DNA from: Otis tarda
Taxonomy: Eukaryota; Chordata; Aves; Otidiformes; Otididae
Assembly: GCA_026413225.1 (NCBI GenBank)
Contig: CM048554.1
Span: 4,914,001-4,978,000 of the forward strand
Length of the DNA: 64,000 bases
Reading direction: 5' to 3'
Shown: positions 24,682 to 35,698 of the stretch, piece by piece
Numbering within the stretch: position 1 is the stretch's first letter
Layout of the letters: every line of letters begins with the position of its first letter
The notes under the pieces: generated by a model
Told to the model about the DNA's origin: nothing
The model's input: only the letters and a program-made list of their open reading frames with translations
The model's database searches: none
Position numbers and translations under genes: made by a program

Positions 24682-25047
24682 CCCCCAAAGAGTCAGACAA
24701 AGCCACAGCAAGATACTCCACGTCTACAAGCCCAAACCTGCCACGGGCCCAGCTGGACACAGCCTCGGCGCAACCCACAGCAAACACCTCCCCAGAGCCG
24801 TGCCATGACATTGCAGCCGCCCACACTTTCACTCAGGAATGCCTCTGGTCTTGGGAGATGATGGATATTTTCTCCTGATGCTACCCATGGAAAAACAAAC
24901 AAACACACACACCTTCTGACAGCCCCTTAACCTGGCTACTACCAGGGGGTGGGAAGCCGCACCCTACGAGTAGAAAATTACCCCTGGGTTCGGGCAGGTG
25001 CGGAGCGCACCGGGTACCTGGTCTCATGAACTACTTTACCACAAATT

Positions 25048-25190
25048 TTGGGAAAGTCGCTTTACCGCCACAATTTAAGTGTTAATGGGAGTGAGACACG
25101 TGAAGACTTTTCAATTTGCTCTTTGTAAAGTAGGGGCAAGGGCTGAGCCCTGCCTCGCAAGGGGGTTGTGAGAAAAATAAAATAAAGGTG
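25048..25190 (+). repeat. Ancient L3/MIR-type tail
   Basis: Ordered matches to the common L3/MIR 3' block: GGGAAAGTCGCTTTACC (for GGGCAAGTCACTTTACC), TCAATTTGC, CTTTGTAAAGTAGGGGC (for TCTGTAAAATGGGGATA), CCCTGCCTCGCAAGGGGGTTGTGAG (for CCTACCTCACAGGGTGTTGTGAG), then A/T-rich sequence. This is the clearest of the six remnants and lies just upstream of candidate block C. Confidence 0.6.
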
Positions 25191-25254
25191 GTAAGACAGT
25201 CATAGCCTGCTGGGATGGGGGCCACACACATTCCTGAAATAGATTTCCTTGGGG

Positions 25255-25860
25255 TCAAGTTTCTCTCGAGGTGGTATTTCGAAAGCTAAACATAAAGGGG
25301 TAATGAATTACCGCTCGGGATAAACCAGGTCCTTAGCTATTTACAGTTTAGATATGTCTCATAATGTTTTTATCAGGGCCGGCTCCTGTGCTTTTTAAAA
25401 ATGCTGGAAATGTCCTGTATGTCCGAGTTTCTCCGGCCTTAAGTGATACTGCTTGCTGAATACAATGAAAATGTGACACTTCAAAATAAATGTGTTCTTT
25501 CCAAGGAAATCTGGCTCAGACGCCTGATAAATTCCACCATTCACTCAGGTTCTGGAATTTGAAGAATCCCTCCCCATTCTTCAGCTGGTATTTTCTTAAA
25601 AGTAACTATCAGGAATTATCAAACGTGGGGAATTCCCAAAGGCCCTAACATCCCAGCTGGATCAAAGCGCGGCGGTGATAAGATCGGTGACTGCATATAT
25701 CCCCATTCTGTGGAAGGTAGGTGGGCGGAAGAATAAATACAGTGGAGGCCGTGCCAGAAGCTAACGCAATCCAAACACCCAGCTACCCCAGATGCGTTTT
25801 CATCTGGCTTTGTCTGTGACAGACGGTCTTCCCATCTGCGGAGAGGAGCGGTTCAGTCAG
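25255..25860. promoter_or_regulatory. Candidate conserved non-coding block C
   Basis: Repeat-free sequence with retained CpGs and a mix of factor-like words: CAAAGCGCGGCGGTGATAAG (near 25666), GGTAATGAATTACCGCTCG (about 25299-25317, containing the inverted GGTAATGAATTACC) and TGATAAATTCC. The GGTAAT/ATTACC arms around GA form a homeodomain-type inverted pair. Conservation is inferred, not measured. Confidence 0.3.
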
Positions 25861-26356
25861 AGTTAATCTGGCACGGGGTCACATTTAGCACCTCTGCTCC
25901 TCTGCCCAGCTCTTCGGGCCCAGAAAGGGGCTTTGCGTCTGGCTGTCACCCCAGGTCCCTCTCCCAGGCACAGTAGGGGACTTCCTGAGCCAGGCAAGAA
26001 GGACAAGGAGAGATACTACATGTACTGATGGACGCAAGCTTGATGCTGGAGAAGACGGTGCATGTCTGAAGAAGATGCACCGAATGTGGTTTTCCACAGT
26101 TCCTGCACAGTTTACATTCCTTTAAAGATCCCACAAAGCTGAAGTGCCTTTAAAGTCCTTTAGAAGATACCACGTCTCTGACGGTTTCCTGCCAAAACAT
26201 AGCCAAGACCTCAGGTTCCATCTTAAATCAAGATAGTTTTAGTGATTTCACGTTCCTGCAGCAGATGTTGATATCTGCCACGGAAAAGTGCTTTTGGAAT
26301 ACGAGACTCCTACTTTCCAATCAAGGGTGTTTGGGTAAACTCTGTAAACATAAATA

Positions 26357-26375
26357 TATTCATATTCATATTCAT
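26357..26375 (+). repeat. (TATTCA)3 microsatellite
   Basis: Three exact hexamer units plus one base. A minor slippage repeat. Confidence 0.88.
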
Positions 26376-26816
26376 GCCTTTATTTCAATTACAGATAATG
26401 ATACCTGTGGATGGAGGGCTGGCACTTACCGCCTGTATCGTTTTCTCTTTTGCTTTGAGTTTTCTGCAATGTAGACAAGAGGAAAATAATGAATTCTCCA
26501 TCCTCCCTACACAGACTGGTTTCCCTCTGTCAGACCCACATCCCACCCCCAAGCTGCAACCGTTTGCTCGCAGGAAGGAACTACAGCACCTTGTCTTCTC
26601 TCTATCAAGGTATTTAGCAGATGTACAGACACATTTTTATCAACCTGAGTTATTAGGAATGCAAAGTAAAGGGGAAAACCTAATTGTATAAGAGGACTTA
26701 GCTGAAATATCACAAAATAAGAGCAGGCACTGCTTTGATAACTGCTACGCTGCGGTTCCAGGGAAGATGCTGCATGCTCTCAGCTACTTAGCGGCATTTA
26801 TCTTTCTACCTTCTAA

Positions 26817-26833
26817 TTTTTTTTTTTTTTTTT
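26817..26833. repeat. Poly-T tract (T17)
   Basis: An uninterrupted T run followed by GCCATTGCCCGGC. Confidence 0.9.
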
Positions 26834-26989
26834 GCCATTGCCCGGCAGTTGCCAGCTAGGAATTAAATCAAGCTGGGCCACTTCTTTTTCATTTTACTCT
26901 CCTGACTCTTACTGTAACAGTTGCGAAGCTGGTTTGTGTACAATGAAAACATCAGGGGAAGCAATTTTTTATTAGTGGCTTCTGGAAGA

Positions 26990-27480
26990 AACGTGCTAAT
27001 AACCGTGACACTATTATTTGTTTCACCAGTTTGGATTGATGTAAAGTGAGAAAGCTGCTGGCAGGACCAGGGCAATTCTGAACCGGAGGACAACACAGCG
27101 CACGCAGAAATTGCTAACGCCACCATCTGCTGGAAATAGATATGTATGTTAGGGCTTTGCCTATTACAGCTTTTATGATTATTTTACTGCTCCTTTTAGT
27201 GCCAGAGTTTCCATTTTTCAAGTACTGATTGCTTTCAGGTGCATCAATTCATACAATACCAGCAGAGGATGCATTGTTTAAATGTTTTTCCAAGGACAGG
27301 GAGGAGATTCTTAGGATTTTCCTGCTCTTTGGGGTCACTCAGTGTAGACTCCGTTAACGCTGCTTATCCAATTAGCTGTTTGGATGCTAATGTGTTTAAT
27401 TATTATTATTTAAAATATGCTCAGTGCTTCACAGGCAGCACATACATCATAATGTGACAAATGCAGAAAAAAAAAATAAC
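26990..27480. promoter_or_regulatory. Candidate conserved non-coding block D
   Basis: Repeat-free block with TTATCCAATTAGCTG (27362-27376), GTTTAATTATTATTATT (27393-27409), a CATCAATTCATAC word and a strong CTCF-like site at 27120. The texture resembles homeodomain-bound enhancers. Confidence 0.3.
27120..27133 (-). promoter_or_regulatory. CTCF-like motif (13/14)
   Basis: The reverse complement CCAGCAGATGGTGG matches CCASYAGRKGGCRS at all positions except C to T after GG. It points leftward, facing the weaker + strand match at 4511. One such match per several tens of kilobases is expected by chance, so occupancy data are needed. Confidence 0.35.
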
Positions 27481-27799
27481 AGCACATAATTATATTATCA
27501 CTCTGAAAGTTGGGATGAAAACACACTAAAAATTCTCCCTGATGGCAAAAGAATTCTGTCCTTTTTTGACATTCCGGCTTGTATTGAAAACAAGAAGGCG
27601 CTCGTGCTCAAAGACAAATGCGATTTTTCCGAGATCTTATATCAGGCTGCAGTCTTCTACAAAAGGCTTTTCGAGGAGGAATGTGTGTGGAAGTGGCAAT
27701 GATAGACAGGTAACTATTAAAGATGACAGAAACAGGATATGGTGCCAGGAAGTATTTCAAAGACCCAACCATCAAAACAGAGTCTGGCTGCTTTAAGCA

Positions 27800-27895
27800 A
27801 AATTTGCAAGTGCGTACTAAATTTAAGCATATGCTTAAATAGTAGGCTGAACAAGGATGGACTTATGCACATATTCAAGTTCTTTGATGAACAGT
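27800..27895 (+). repeat. Partial copy of an old palindromic repeat (tentative)
   Basis: AATTTAAGCATATGCTTAA, GCTGAACAAGGATGG, ACTTATGCACATATTCAAG and TTCTTTGATGAACAG follow the 'CTTAAGCACATGCTTAAGTGCTTTGCTGAATC' arm sequence of the repeat at 53713. A perfect 20-bp palindrome (27821-27840) lies at its left. The family was recognised from memory and needs a masker search. Confidence 0.35.
27821..27840. repeat. Perfect 20-bp palindrome
   Basis: ATTTAAGCAT is followed directly by its reverse complement ATGCTTAAAT. It contains TTAAGCATATGCTTAA, which resembles paired half sites and could be a fold-back relic of the surrounding repeat. Confidence 0.9.
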
Positions 27896-29634
27896 TTCTT
27901 TATTAGTGGGTTTAATTTTATATACCTGAAAGTGCCGGAGTGAGTTGCTGGGATGTTAATAGAGAGCGTCTTCGCTGACCAAGCTCAGCCGGTGGGTGGA
28001 AAAAGTTGTGGAATGGTGTTAAAGAGCATTCCAGAGCAAAATTAGCTCTGCTTCATAGTATATATGTTTCAAAACATGTGCAAACTGTTAATAACAAGAT
28101 GAGACATCAAGGCATGCATCAAGGATAACGAGTTAATCATTAAATTATTCCTGTCTGTTTACGTTGTCAGACAAAGTAGCAGTCAAAACATTCAGAACAT
28201 TGCTTCACAGCTAGAAAATGTACAGGGAAAATACCTTTTCGGCACTTAAACCAGCAATTTTTGTGCTCCTGAGTCATCAAAATTAGTTCTGCATTGTTAA
28301 ACTTTAAAGGAATTCTGCAGATAAAGGAGTCAATGAAATGTCTGTGACACGTACAAAATATTCAGCTCCAATTGTGCAATGAAGACAATTTATGCTGGAA
28401 AAACAAAAAAAAACCAACCCCATTACTATTACTTTTGACACTTTCTTGTCCTCTCTGACACCACATACTATTGTTTCTGTGACTGACAAAAAGATATTTA
28501 ACAGACTAACACAGTGAAAGGGACCTACTTCACCACCACACTGATTTATACAGAAGATTAGGCCTGCCTCCCTGTCGCCGCTACAATAGCACTCTGGAGA
28601 GAACAACGTTTTTCCTTCCCTCACCGGGATCAATGGTATCTCAATCAATACCACCAGCTCGTCAGAAATGGTCAGAAATTACCGGGGAAATTGCTGGCCT
28701 TCTTAAGATTCTTCTTCTTATTTCAAATGAAATGGCTGACAAGTCACCAATCTGCCCCGGTGAGCACAAGGATGAGAAGAGATGAAGGAGGATAAAGGGG
28801 AGTTGTAGATGTCTGACTTCTGGGGACTGACAAAAACCATGGAGAAAAAGCCCTCACAGAAAGCTGCTCCCCAAAATGGTCATATCTGTCTCGCTCAGGT
28901 CAACTGACTGGTGAAAATGGCAGTGTCCGGACACATGTCCCGTGCAGGGAATGGCATCAGCAGGGCCTGAAGGACCTGATGACAGCACCTTCTCCCAGTT
29001 TCTTGATGCAAAACGAGAATATTTTTGGCATTCAGGTCTGTGTAGTTCAGCAGCTTTGCTTCAGGATTCACAAAGATGTTTAAGGGTACAGCAGCAGTGT
29101 CCTGCACAGCTGCGTTTCCTCCTAATGTTACTAATCCAGGGTTATGGAAAATGGGAAGATGGTTGTTAAAAGGAAGATATAAATCTCGAGCAATTTTCTC
29201 TATTTACAGAACGTCTGTAAATAACTCCTACTGAGTCTCTCCCACCACAGGTGAGCACACTGTCCCCAGACTGAAGATCTTAACAGTTTGAGTAAAATTT
29301 CAATTACTTTGATCAATCAAATGTCCTCAGTCCTTTTTTTCAGTGAGACACACTCCTAATGATTTTATTCTCACTTATTTGCTTCTTCATTCTACTGATA
29401 AATAACGGACACCACTTGTTGCTCTCTTCATCTGGTACCTGGTACAGCGGCACTGCTGGCTCCAAGGCATGAAAAGATCTATAACCCTCCACGTTCTCCG
29501 GCCATTCTGGAGAGCCACATGGCACACTGCAACATCACAGGCTGCAAACATACCCAAACACGTTCAGGATTTCTCAGGAAACCCCTGCGGTTTGTCAGAG
29601 ACCCTCAGCCATTCAAATTCCTGTAGATATAATC
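27896..29634. other. Unique non-coding sequence, no gene seen
   Basis: Frames up to 116 codons (minus, 28304-28654), none recognisable. A perfect 10-bp palindrome TGTCCGGACA occurs at 28924-28933. No repeats beyond short A tracts. Confidence 0.6.
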
Positions 29635-29688
29635 ATTTGGACATGATGATCTTGGAGGTCTTTTCCAACCTTAAAGATTCTATGATCT
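29635..29688 (+). repeat. CR1 LINE 3' stub of a different subfamily
   Basis: TTTGGACATGATGATCTTGG, AGGTCTTTTCCAACCTTAAAG and ATTCTATGAT match the last ~55 bp of the CR1 type that reads 'GATCTTGGAGGTCTTTTCCAACC', unlike the 'GACCTTTGAAGGTCCCTTCC' type seen elsewhere here. It is very short, with no upstream CR1 sequence. Confidence 0.85.
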
Positions 29689-32639
29689 GTAACCACAGCT
29701 CTTCAGCCCTTCTGCAAAACATACCTCTGGATCTAAAAAGTGAAGACTGTGACAGCTGAGCCCCCTGTCCCTAATACACAGGGCAGCCCCCAGAGCTCCT
29801 TGGCAGCCCCATGGGTAGTCAACAGCGGAGTGGGCAACACAAGCATGTCCCAGCCTTCCCGCTGGGAAGCTCCTTGTACAAAGGCTTTTCTCCATCTGGC
29901 GGATACCTCGTTATCTGCCTGCGGGGCCGTGTTTCTGCACGCAGGGTGGTGGTTCCCCTTCACCCTCGCGCAAGGCTGCAGAATGTGGATGAGATAACTG
30001 GTCCCGGGCAGCCCCAGGCAGCCACGCAGGTATTAAGCCCTCAGCCTGTAGTTTTTCAAGCACCGAGAGCAGGTTTGTGATTATCAGCAATTACCTAACT
30101 GGGTTGGGTATTTCCACTCCTACCTCTCTCTTCTTTGGTCACAAGACGTTTAATTAGAGAGATGAAGAGAGTTTCATTATATTCTCATTGCTGCCTTTCA
30201 AGGGTGAAGAATGGCAGAAATGCAACAAGCCCCATTTCCCTAAGTCAAGATTAATTTGAAAAGTATCCAGTGAAAGTATATTTTTTTGTCTTAAACTATA
30301 ACATACTTGCAGCTACTGGGATAGTGGAGGCTGTAAAATATCTAACAGATGTAACAAATGAAGTTTATTTCTCCCAAGTGAGAACTTGTTCAATAATGTT
30401 TTCAAAAAAATTAGCAGCAGGATGCAGTCTTTGTTGGTACAACCTACTTCAGCAGATACCTCGATGATTATTTTTACTTCCTCGTCAAAAACATTTTAAC
30501 CTTTAGTTGGTATGCTCATTTACTGGCTATTTCTGAGTAATAGCTGTGACAAAACGCTAGTGGTGTTTGTTGTTTTATTTGATAAAAGTAAGATTTCTGC
30601 ACTGAGATGAAGAGTAATCTTCTTTAGCTCTCTCCAAGCCATGTGGGTTAATATATTCCCGGTGGAAAACAGTTTGACCATTACTATGGACAAGAAGTAT
30701 AATGTGTGAAAGAATGAATGGAAGACAACTAGAATTGTACGAGAATGTTTAGCAAAGCTCAAAAGTATTTTATAAGCACATTTTTGCTTCATAGAAGGAG
30801 AAAACAAACATTGAAAGCTACCAGTTTTTAAAACTATTTCCTATTAAAGGTTATTTTGAGCACCTCTAAAACTGTCACAGAACAGGATTCTAAACAAGAT
30901 TGAGAAGATAATTCCTGACCTTTGAATCTCACGAACATTTACTCAAGTAAAGGATGATGCACTAGAACTGCATGAATCCGACTCAGTTTGAAGTAACATC
31001 CACGACGAGTACTTCAGCAAGCCCTGCTGGTGAGTGACTTCCCACCACGCTGTACCACGTGCCAGGACATTGCGCAGAGCACTGGGCACGGCATGGCCCA
31101 GTGGAAGACCTCTGGGATACGGACTATGTTTTGTTTTGAAGTAATATTAATCCCTGGAGCCCAAGTCCATCAGCTGACTGCCATGGCAGCACATCGCTGC
31201 GGTCCAGATAAACTCACGAACTTAAGGAACAGAATGACATCCCAATAAAAAGCTGCTGCAGCGCTTCACTTTAACATTAACAAAACGTTATAAGCAACTG
31301 GATGATGGTAGAGCTTTGGAGTCCAAAGGCAACAAGACGCGCTAGAAATTTCAGTTTGATTTTATATTCCTACGTTATTGAAATCTGTAATAAGGGGCCA
31401 AACACCTATGTGTCCACAAGCAGCATGGAGCAACCAGAGGCAGAAGGCAGGTGTGGTACCAAGCATATAAACTGGTTATTCCCGGTCCACTTTATTTTTT
31501 GGACCCAGGTATTATTGTTCTCCTTTCTTCAGTCCTGCATCACTACCGCTCTTCCTTGAAGCTGCAGTTGACAGGGCACTGTTTTAGCAGAAATAATGCA
31601 ACAGCACTGTACTGCCACTGGGCATGTTTCCTGCAAAATATCCTCAGATTCACCTCTGCTGAGCCTAGTTGCCGCTCACACAGAAGTTAACACTCGTGTT
31701 TAAGATAAAACATACCTCCAATTAATCTTGCACATAACCCTAATTTCATATTTGTTTTGATGATGTTTTGAGACCTTAAGCCTCATTTTCCTTCTTATCT
31801 GTTAGCATGGAGAAACGCTATTTTGTTTTCTACTGGCATATGTTTGCTGTCGTTGTTGTTTTGCAGTTTCATGGGAGTCAAGGCAGGAAAAACCCACGCC
31901 CAGTGGACCTGGGAGCTGACTGGATCTCATAGAGAAGACAACCGTGCTACATCTAGATATCAATTTCTGAGACAGAAGATGCTCTATTCAGTGCCTTGAG
32001 GAACCATACCTTGTTTTATCTCCATCTTTTGCACTATTACAGGTAACTGATCACAACTTAAATATTTTGCTTCATAAGAGCACATATCCTCTTGGGAGAT
32101 ACTGTAAGATAGAGGTGGATTCCTAGGCTGGTACAAACAAGCAGATGTTCCTTTTGAACATGCCCAGGGAAAGCAAAGGCTCTCATAATCCTACAGGACC
32201 TCCAAGAGAGATTGAGTTGTTTGGTTGTTTTTTTTTTTCCTTTTTTTCCTACCTGAAGCATCTAGCACTTCTCATCACTGATTTCTCTGGTTATGCATGA
32301 AGTAGTCATGGGTGATTGAATCCCAGCCTTTTGCAGCTCAAGGACGTGTTGCCTTTTTCACTCAATTGAGCTCACTTCATGTTCCAAGAGGCACAGGAAC
32401 CGATGGCACCTCGACTGGGAACTAAATCCCTCCCTGGATTCGGATTTCTCGCTCTTGATGAGATATGACCTGACACGGCTGATCCTCGATTTCCGGCTCT
32501 GCCAAAAACCTCAGCGCACTCCAGGGACGGGGATGGTGCCCCCCTCGCCTCCCTCCACATCCTGCTCCACGCAACCTGTGTTAGGTGGCATGTGAATTGC
32601 ACGTTATGAGTGGAAACACCACGCAAGCTGGCTTCCCAC
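29689..32639. other. Unique non-coding sequence, no gene seen
   Basis: Short frames only; the 29.7-30.1 kb part is GC-richer and carries several overlapping frames of 70-90 codons in both strands, the signature of chance. T-rich tracts occur at 32227-32248. No recognised repeat. Confidence 0.6.
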
Positions 32640-33000
32640 AAAGGTTATTTACTTATTTGAGAAGTCAGCTGGGCTATTTTTCTACCCTTCCCTCCCTCTT
32701 TCCCTTCCTCCTCCCCGATCCTCACCTAGCAAAGCAGATGAAACGCCAAGAAGAAATGTCACTCCAGCAAGTAAGTTTGCTTTGGGGCATAAGTTGCACT
32801 TTGATAATGGTATTTGTTCTGTGGGTGGTCAAATTCCCCTCCACCTCCCCTGTTTGGCCCTAACCATTATCTCACGCAAAGATAAGGTTCATTAGTAGCT
32901 CCTCTAAGTTGTGGACACTGCAGAGCTCATGAAGAAGCGTGTTCGTTGGCGATAGTGCTTATTAATGATTGCTGCTTTCCTGCATCTTTTAGATTTACTC
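32640..33000. promoter_or_regulatory. Candidate conserved non-coding block E
   Basis: A pyrimidine-rich stretch (32675-32729) leads into the candidate microexon, then unique sequence with TTGATAATGG, CCATTATCTCACGC, AGATAAGG (GATA-type) and TTATTAATGATTGC (32959-32972). It could be the conserved flank of a real exon or an enhancer. Confidence 0.28.
32730..32770 (+). CDS. Candidate 41-nt microexon (unproven)
   Basis: Seen: a long pyrimidine tract (32675-32728, mainly CCTTCC/CTCC) ends in CACCTAG|C; 41 bases later there is CAGCAA|GTAAGTTT, a near-ideal 5' splice site. In the frame without stops the insert reads as the charged, glutamine-rich peptide KQMKRQEEMSLQQ (residues from 32732 on), helical in character. 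A 41-nt length would shift frame when skipped. Against it: no flanking exons are in the window, the last exon base is A rather than G, and such pairs can arise by chance. I do not recognise the parent gene. It could be an internal exon of a long gene or a cryptic exon. Confidence 0.22.
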
Positions 33001-33983
33001 TGTTACTTTCTCTCTATGGAAAGTCTTTAAAAAACTTTCAAAACTGAGCACAATTTTGAGGCATGTGTATGTGTGCAACCCACGCATATGCAGAAGCGTA
33101 CATCCGTTGTTTATTATCGCAACTAATGAAGGACTACCTGTGAGCACAAGTGCAAACAAAAGTTTTACTAAAAATAACGAATTTCTAAAGCCTAAACTTA
33201 ACTCAAATTCGTTCATACCATTTATATATTCACAAGCTTGGTCTGAGATTCACGCATACCTCTCTTCTGCAGCCTAAATGATAGCATTGGCCTGCGGTTC
33301 TGGTGGCAGAAATACATATTCCTATTTTTGTTGGTTAAGAAGAGCCTTCCTAATTCTATACCTTAGGAGGGAACAGAATTTTTTTCTTTAGGTCAAGAAA
33401 ACCTAAAGAGATCGGGTATAATTTCTCCTAAAACTGATTCACACTTTAAAGCTTAAGTCCTAAAAATACTTACTTGTTTTTTTTATTGGCATAGCTTATT
33501 GCAGATTAGAGATCTTGGGGCGCATCCTGCATCTCCTCAAAGAGGGCTGCGTGGCTTTTCATATACCAGCAACCAAAATGCCTGTAACTTTCTAGGTAGG
33601 GCCAATCTGAATGAGAAGATGAATAAGAGGAGATAACATAAGCACATAAAATAAAGAGCAGCACAGGGAAGGTAGGCTGGAACACCTATTTATCCTTTTT
33701 TGTACAGCATGAAAGGAATACTTCTCCACAGAACACAAATCTAGATAGTGTCACTCTTCACCACAAGATTACTTTAAAAAAAAAAACAAACCTCTATCTG
33801 TACGAAAATAATAAACACACTAGATACAAAGGGTAATATTACAGAAATATAATTGCTAAAAATAGTATTTAAAAAGTAAACACAAGCTTTTGAACATGTA
33901 AAACCTTTGAATCTTCAGGGCACAAAATCTATATTTTACTGCTGTGGGGATGGGTTAACTTTTACATGCCTGTTGCACACCTT

Positions 33984-33995
33984 CCCCCCCCCCCC
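33984..33995. repeat. C12 homopolymer
   Basis: Twelve Cs followed by A4. On the minus strand this G run could seed a G-quadruplex only with further G runs, which are absent. Confidence 0.9.
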
Positions 33996-34551
33996 AAAAT
34001 GGTTTCTCAGCTGCTGTCAGGGGCAGCTTCTGGCCAACTGCAGGGAGAAAGTTACATTTGGTGGCTTTCCTGAGTCCCAAACTATGAGGTCGAACAGCAC
34101 TGGCATCCAGGCACCATCTCCTCTTATCCTTTTAACCATTTACACAATGAGTGGTGTCTCTGGAATGGAGAGCAGATTCTGGTTTGAACACAGCAGTTCA
34201 TCCTCTCGAGCGAGCAATCTGGTGGTAAACCTTCAGTATTTTAGCAAAGCCTCCGGGGATCGGTATAGGAATTGTGCATATATGCATACATGTATGTAAA
34301 AACTGACATGTTTATTACAGGCTTGTCTAGCCAGGCTTTACACAATGACATTGGAAATAGGGGAATCAAGCGAAAAATGACACCTGGCAAAACTTTTACC
34401 TTAAATTTCACCTTTTTATATGTAAAAAGCTTTCCTGCTTTATGGTCATGGAAAGGCACATGAGTAGAGTGTGCACAGGAAAGTCTACTTGAATCATTGC
34501 CATCGCTAGAAGAAACTTATCTTGTTGCCCAAAAGAGCAACAGTCCCCTCT

Positions 34552-34566
34552 CTTTTTTTTTTTTTT
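34552..34566. repeat. Poly-T tract
   Basis: About T15 preceded by CTCTC. An isolated homopolymer. Confidence 0.9.
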
Positions 34567-34925
34567 AACAACCAGCAGTAATATTGCCCTACCGTACAGC
34601 TGTAATCCGTCCTCTAAAAAGTGAATCTAAGATAATCAGCAATAAAGCTGACTTATCTCTGCACTCTGACAAATATCGGCTTCTCCACATGCTCACGTGG
34701 AACATAAACATGTTCACAAGAGAGACAGGGTGCAAGTCCTTCCAAAACAACCAGGCTCCTCCTTCCCTGGACTCAAAGCGAGAAACGTGCCTAAATACCC
34801 TGGGATGCTCCCAGTCACTGAGTCACCGCAGAGACAAACACCCTGGCCCAGGGACAAAGTCCTCAGGTGCGAAGGAAACAGAAACCTGGCTGAGAAAGAG
34901 CCCTGGCTGATTCATGCCATGCGCT

Positions 34926-34941
34926 GTATATATATATATAA
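34926..34941. repeat. (TA)n microsatellite
   Basis: About eight TA units; short. Confidence 0.9.
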
Positions 34942-35553
34942 CCCTTTTCCATATAGGATCATGAACGGAGATAGGAGAGCACAATCCATCCAGAGCTGTC
35001 ACTGCAATCCAGGCTGCAGATACCGAGACATACTTCTGTCTTATTAAAGTGCTCTGACACAAATGCTACGGATTTGGCAGCGGAAAGGCTTTGTGAGCCA
35101 AGCTCTCATGGAAAAAAAGAAAAGATAAAATGAGAGAAGATAATGACGCTGAACATGAGCGCATGCAATTATAAGTCCACAGTGCCTATGTCTTTCATAT
35201 TCAAGCAGATATGGTTACCTCCTTTATTCCCCACCGTTAAAGGCAGCATTTGTGTCACAGCAACTCTTGAAAAAAATGAATGAGTTACTTGAGATTTTTT
35301 CAAGTTGCTCAGGGGATTTCTTTGCCACAGCGATCATTCAATTGACCAGGAGGTGAGCAACCTGGCTTGGTTGTCTCCAGCATAGCTGTGCTCCCGAATC
35401 CCAGCAGCACCCTGCCCTGGGCAGGGAGGGCAGCACTGGACCCAGGCTGTGCTGCCCCATCCCCTAAGCAGAGGACAGCTACGGCACCGGCACGTTGGCC
35501 GGTCTGCAGGCTGTTGGGCTTGAGGGTGGGTGGCAGGGTGGTTTCGCTGTGTG

Positions 35554-35586
35554 CGGCTACAAAGTACAGCTTTCCTTGTATAGCCG
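35554..35586. repeat. Imperfect hairpin in the CpG islet
   Basis: CGGCTA-CAAAG pairs with CTTGTATAGCCG across a ~10-nt loop with a 2-nt bulge. The stem is short, too short for a microRNA precursor. Confidence 0.5.
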
Positions 35587-35681
35587 CGCTCGGGCGAGGA
35601 GCGTTTTACCGTTATAGCACGCGTCGTAAAGTGTTTCTATTCTGGACACAACCTCGGTCATCACTAGTATTTTTACTACAG

Positions 35682-35695
35682 ACGTTTGTAAACGT
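35682..35695. promoter_or_regulatory. Palindromic forkhead-like site
   Basis: ACGTTT, GT, AAACGT: 6-bp arms, with TGTAAACG matching the forkhead core GTAAAC. The symmetry is observed; factor binding is inferred. Confidence 0.3.
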
Positions 35696-35698
35696 GTG

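Larger units (their letters stand above)
22721..25047. other. Unique non-coding sequence, no gene seen
   Basis: Several overlapping short frames at 23.0-23.7 kb, none over 116 codons and none recognisable. It holds poly-A (24168-24181) and a double poly-T tract (24647-24681). A donor-like AAAG|GTAAGA near 24251 has no partner acceptor. Confidence 0.6.
25861..26989. other. Unique non-coding sequence, no gene seen
   Basis: Short frames only. Contains a (TATTCA)3 repeat at 26357 and poly-T at 26817. Confidence 0.6.
33001..35477. other. Unique non-coding sequence, no gene seen
   Basis: AT-rich unique DNA with C12 at 33984, poly-T at 34552 and a TA repeat at 34927. Frames up to 130 codons (33907-34299, +) are unrecognised and cross the C12 tract. 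No transposon is identified. Confidence 0.6.
35478..35698. promoter_or_regulatory. CpG-rich islet with inverted repeats
   Basis: About 18 CpGs in 220 bp, including GCCGCGCTCGGGCGAGG (35583-35599) and GCACGCGTCG. It contains a hairpin (35554-35586) and a palindromic forkhead-like site (35682-35695). Flanking DNA is CpG-poor. It could be an orphan CpG island, a promoter of an unannotated transcript, or a conserved element. No first exon with a clear donor is seen. Confidence 0.4.

Noticed and set aside
35554-35586. Hairpin as a microRNA precursor
   Set aside because: The stem is only about 11 bp with a bulge, far shorter than a precursor.
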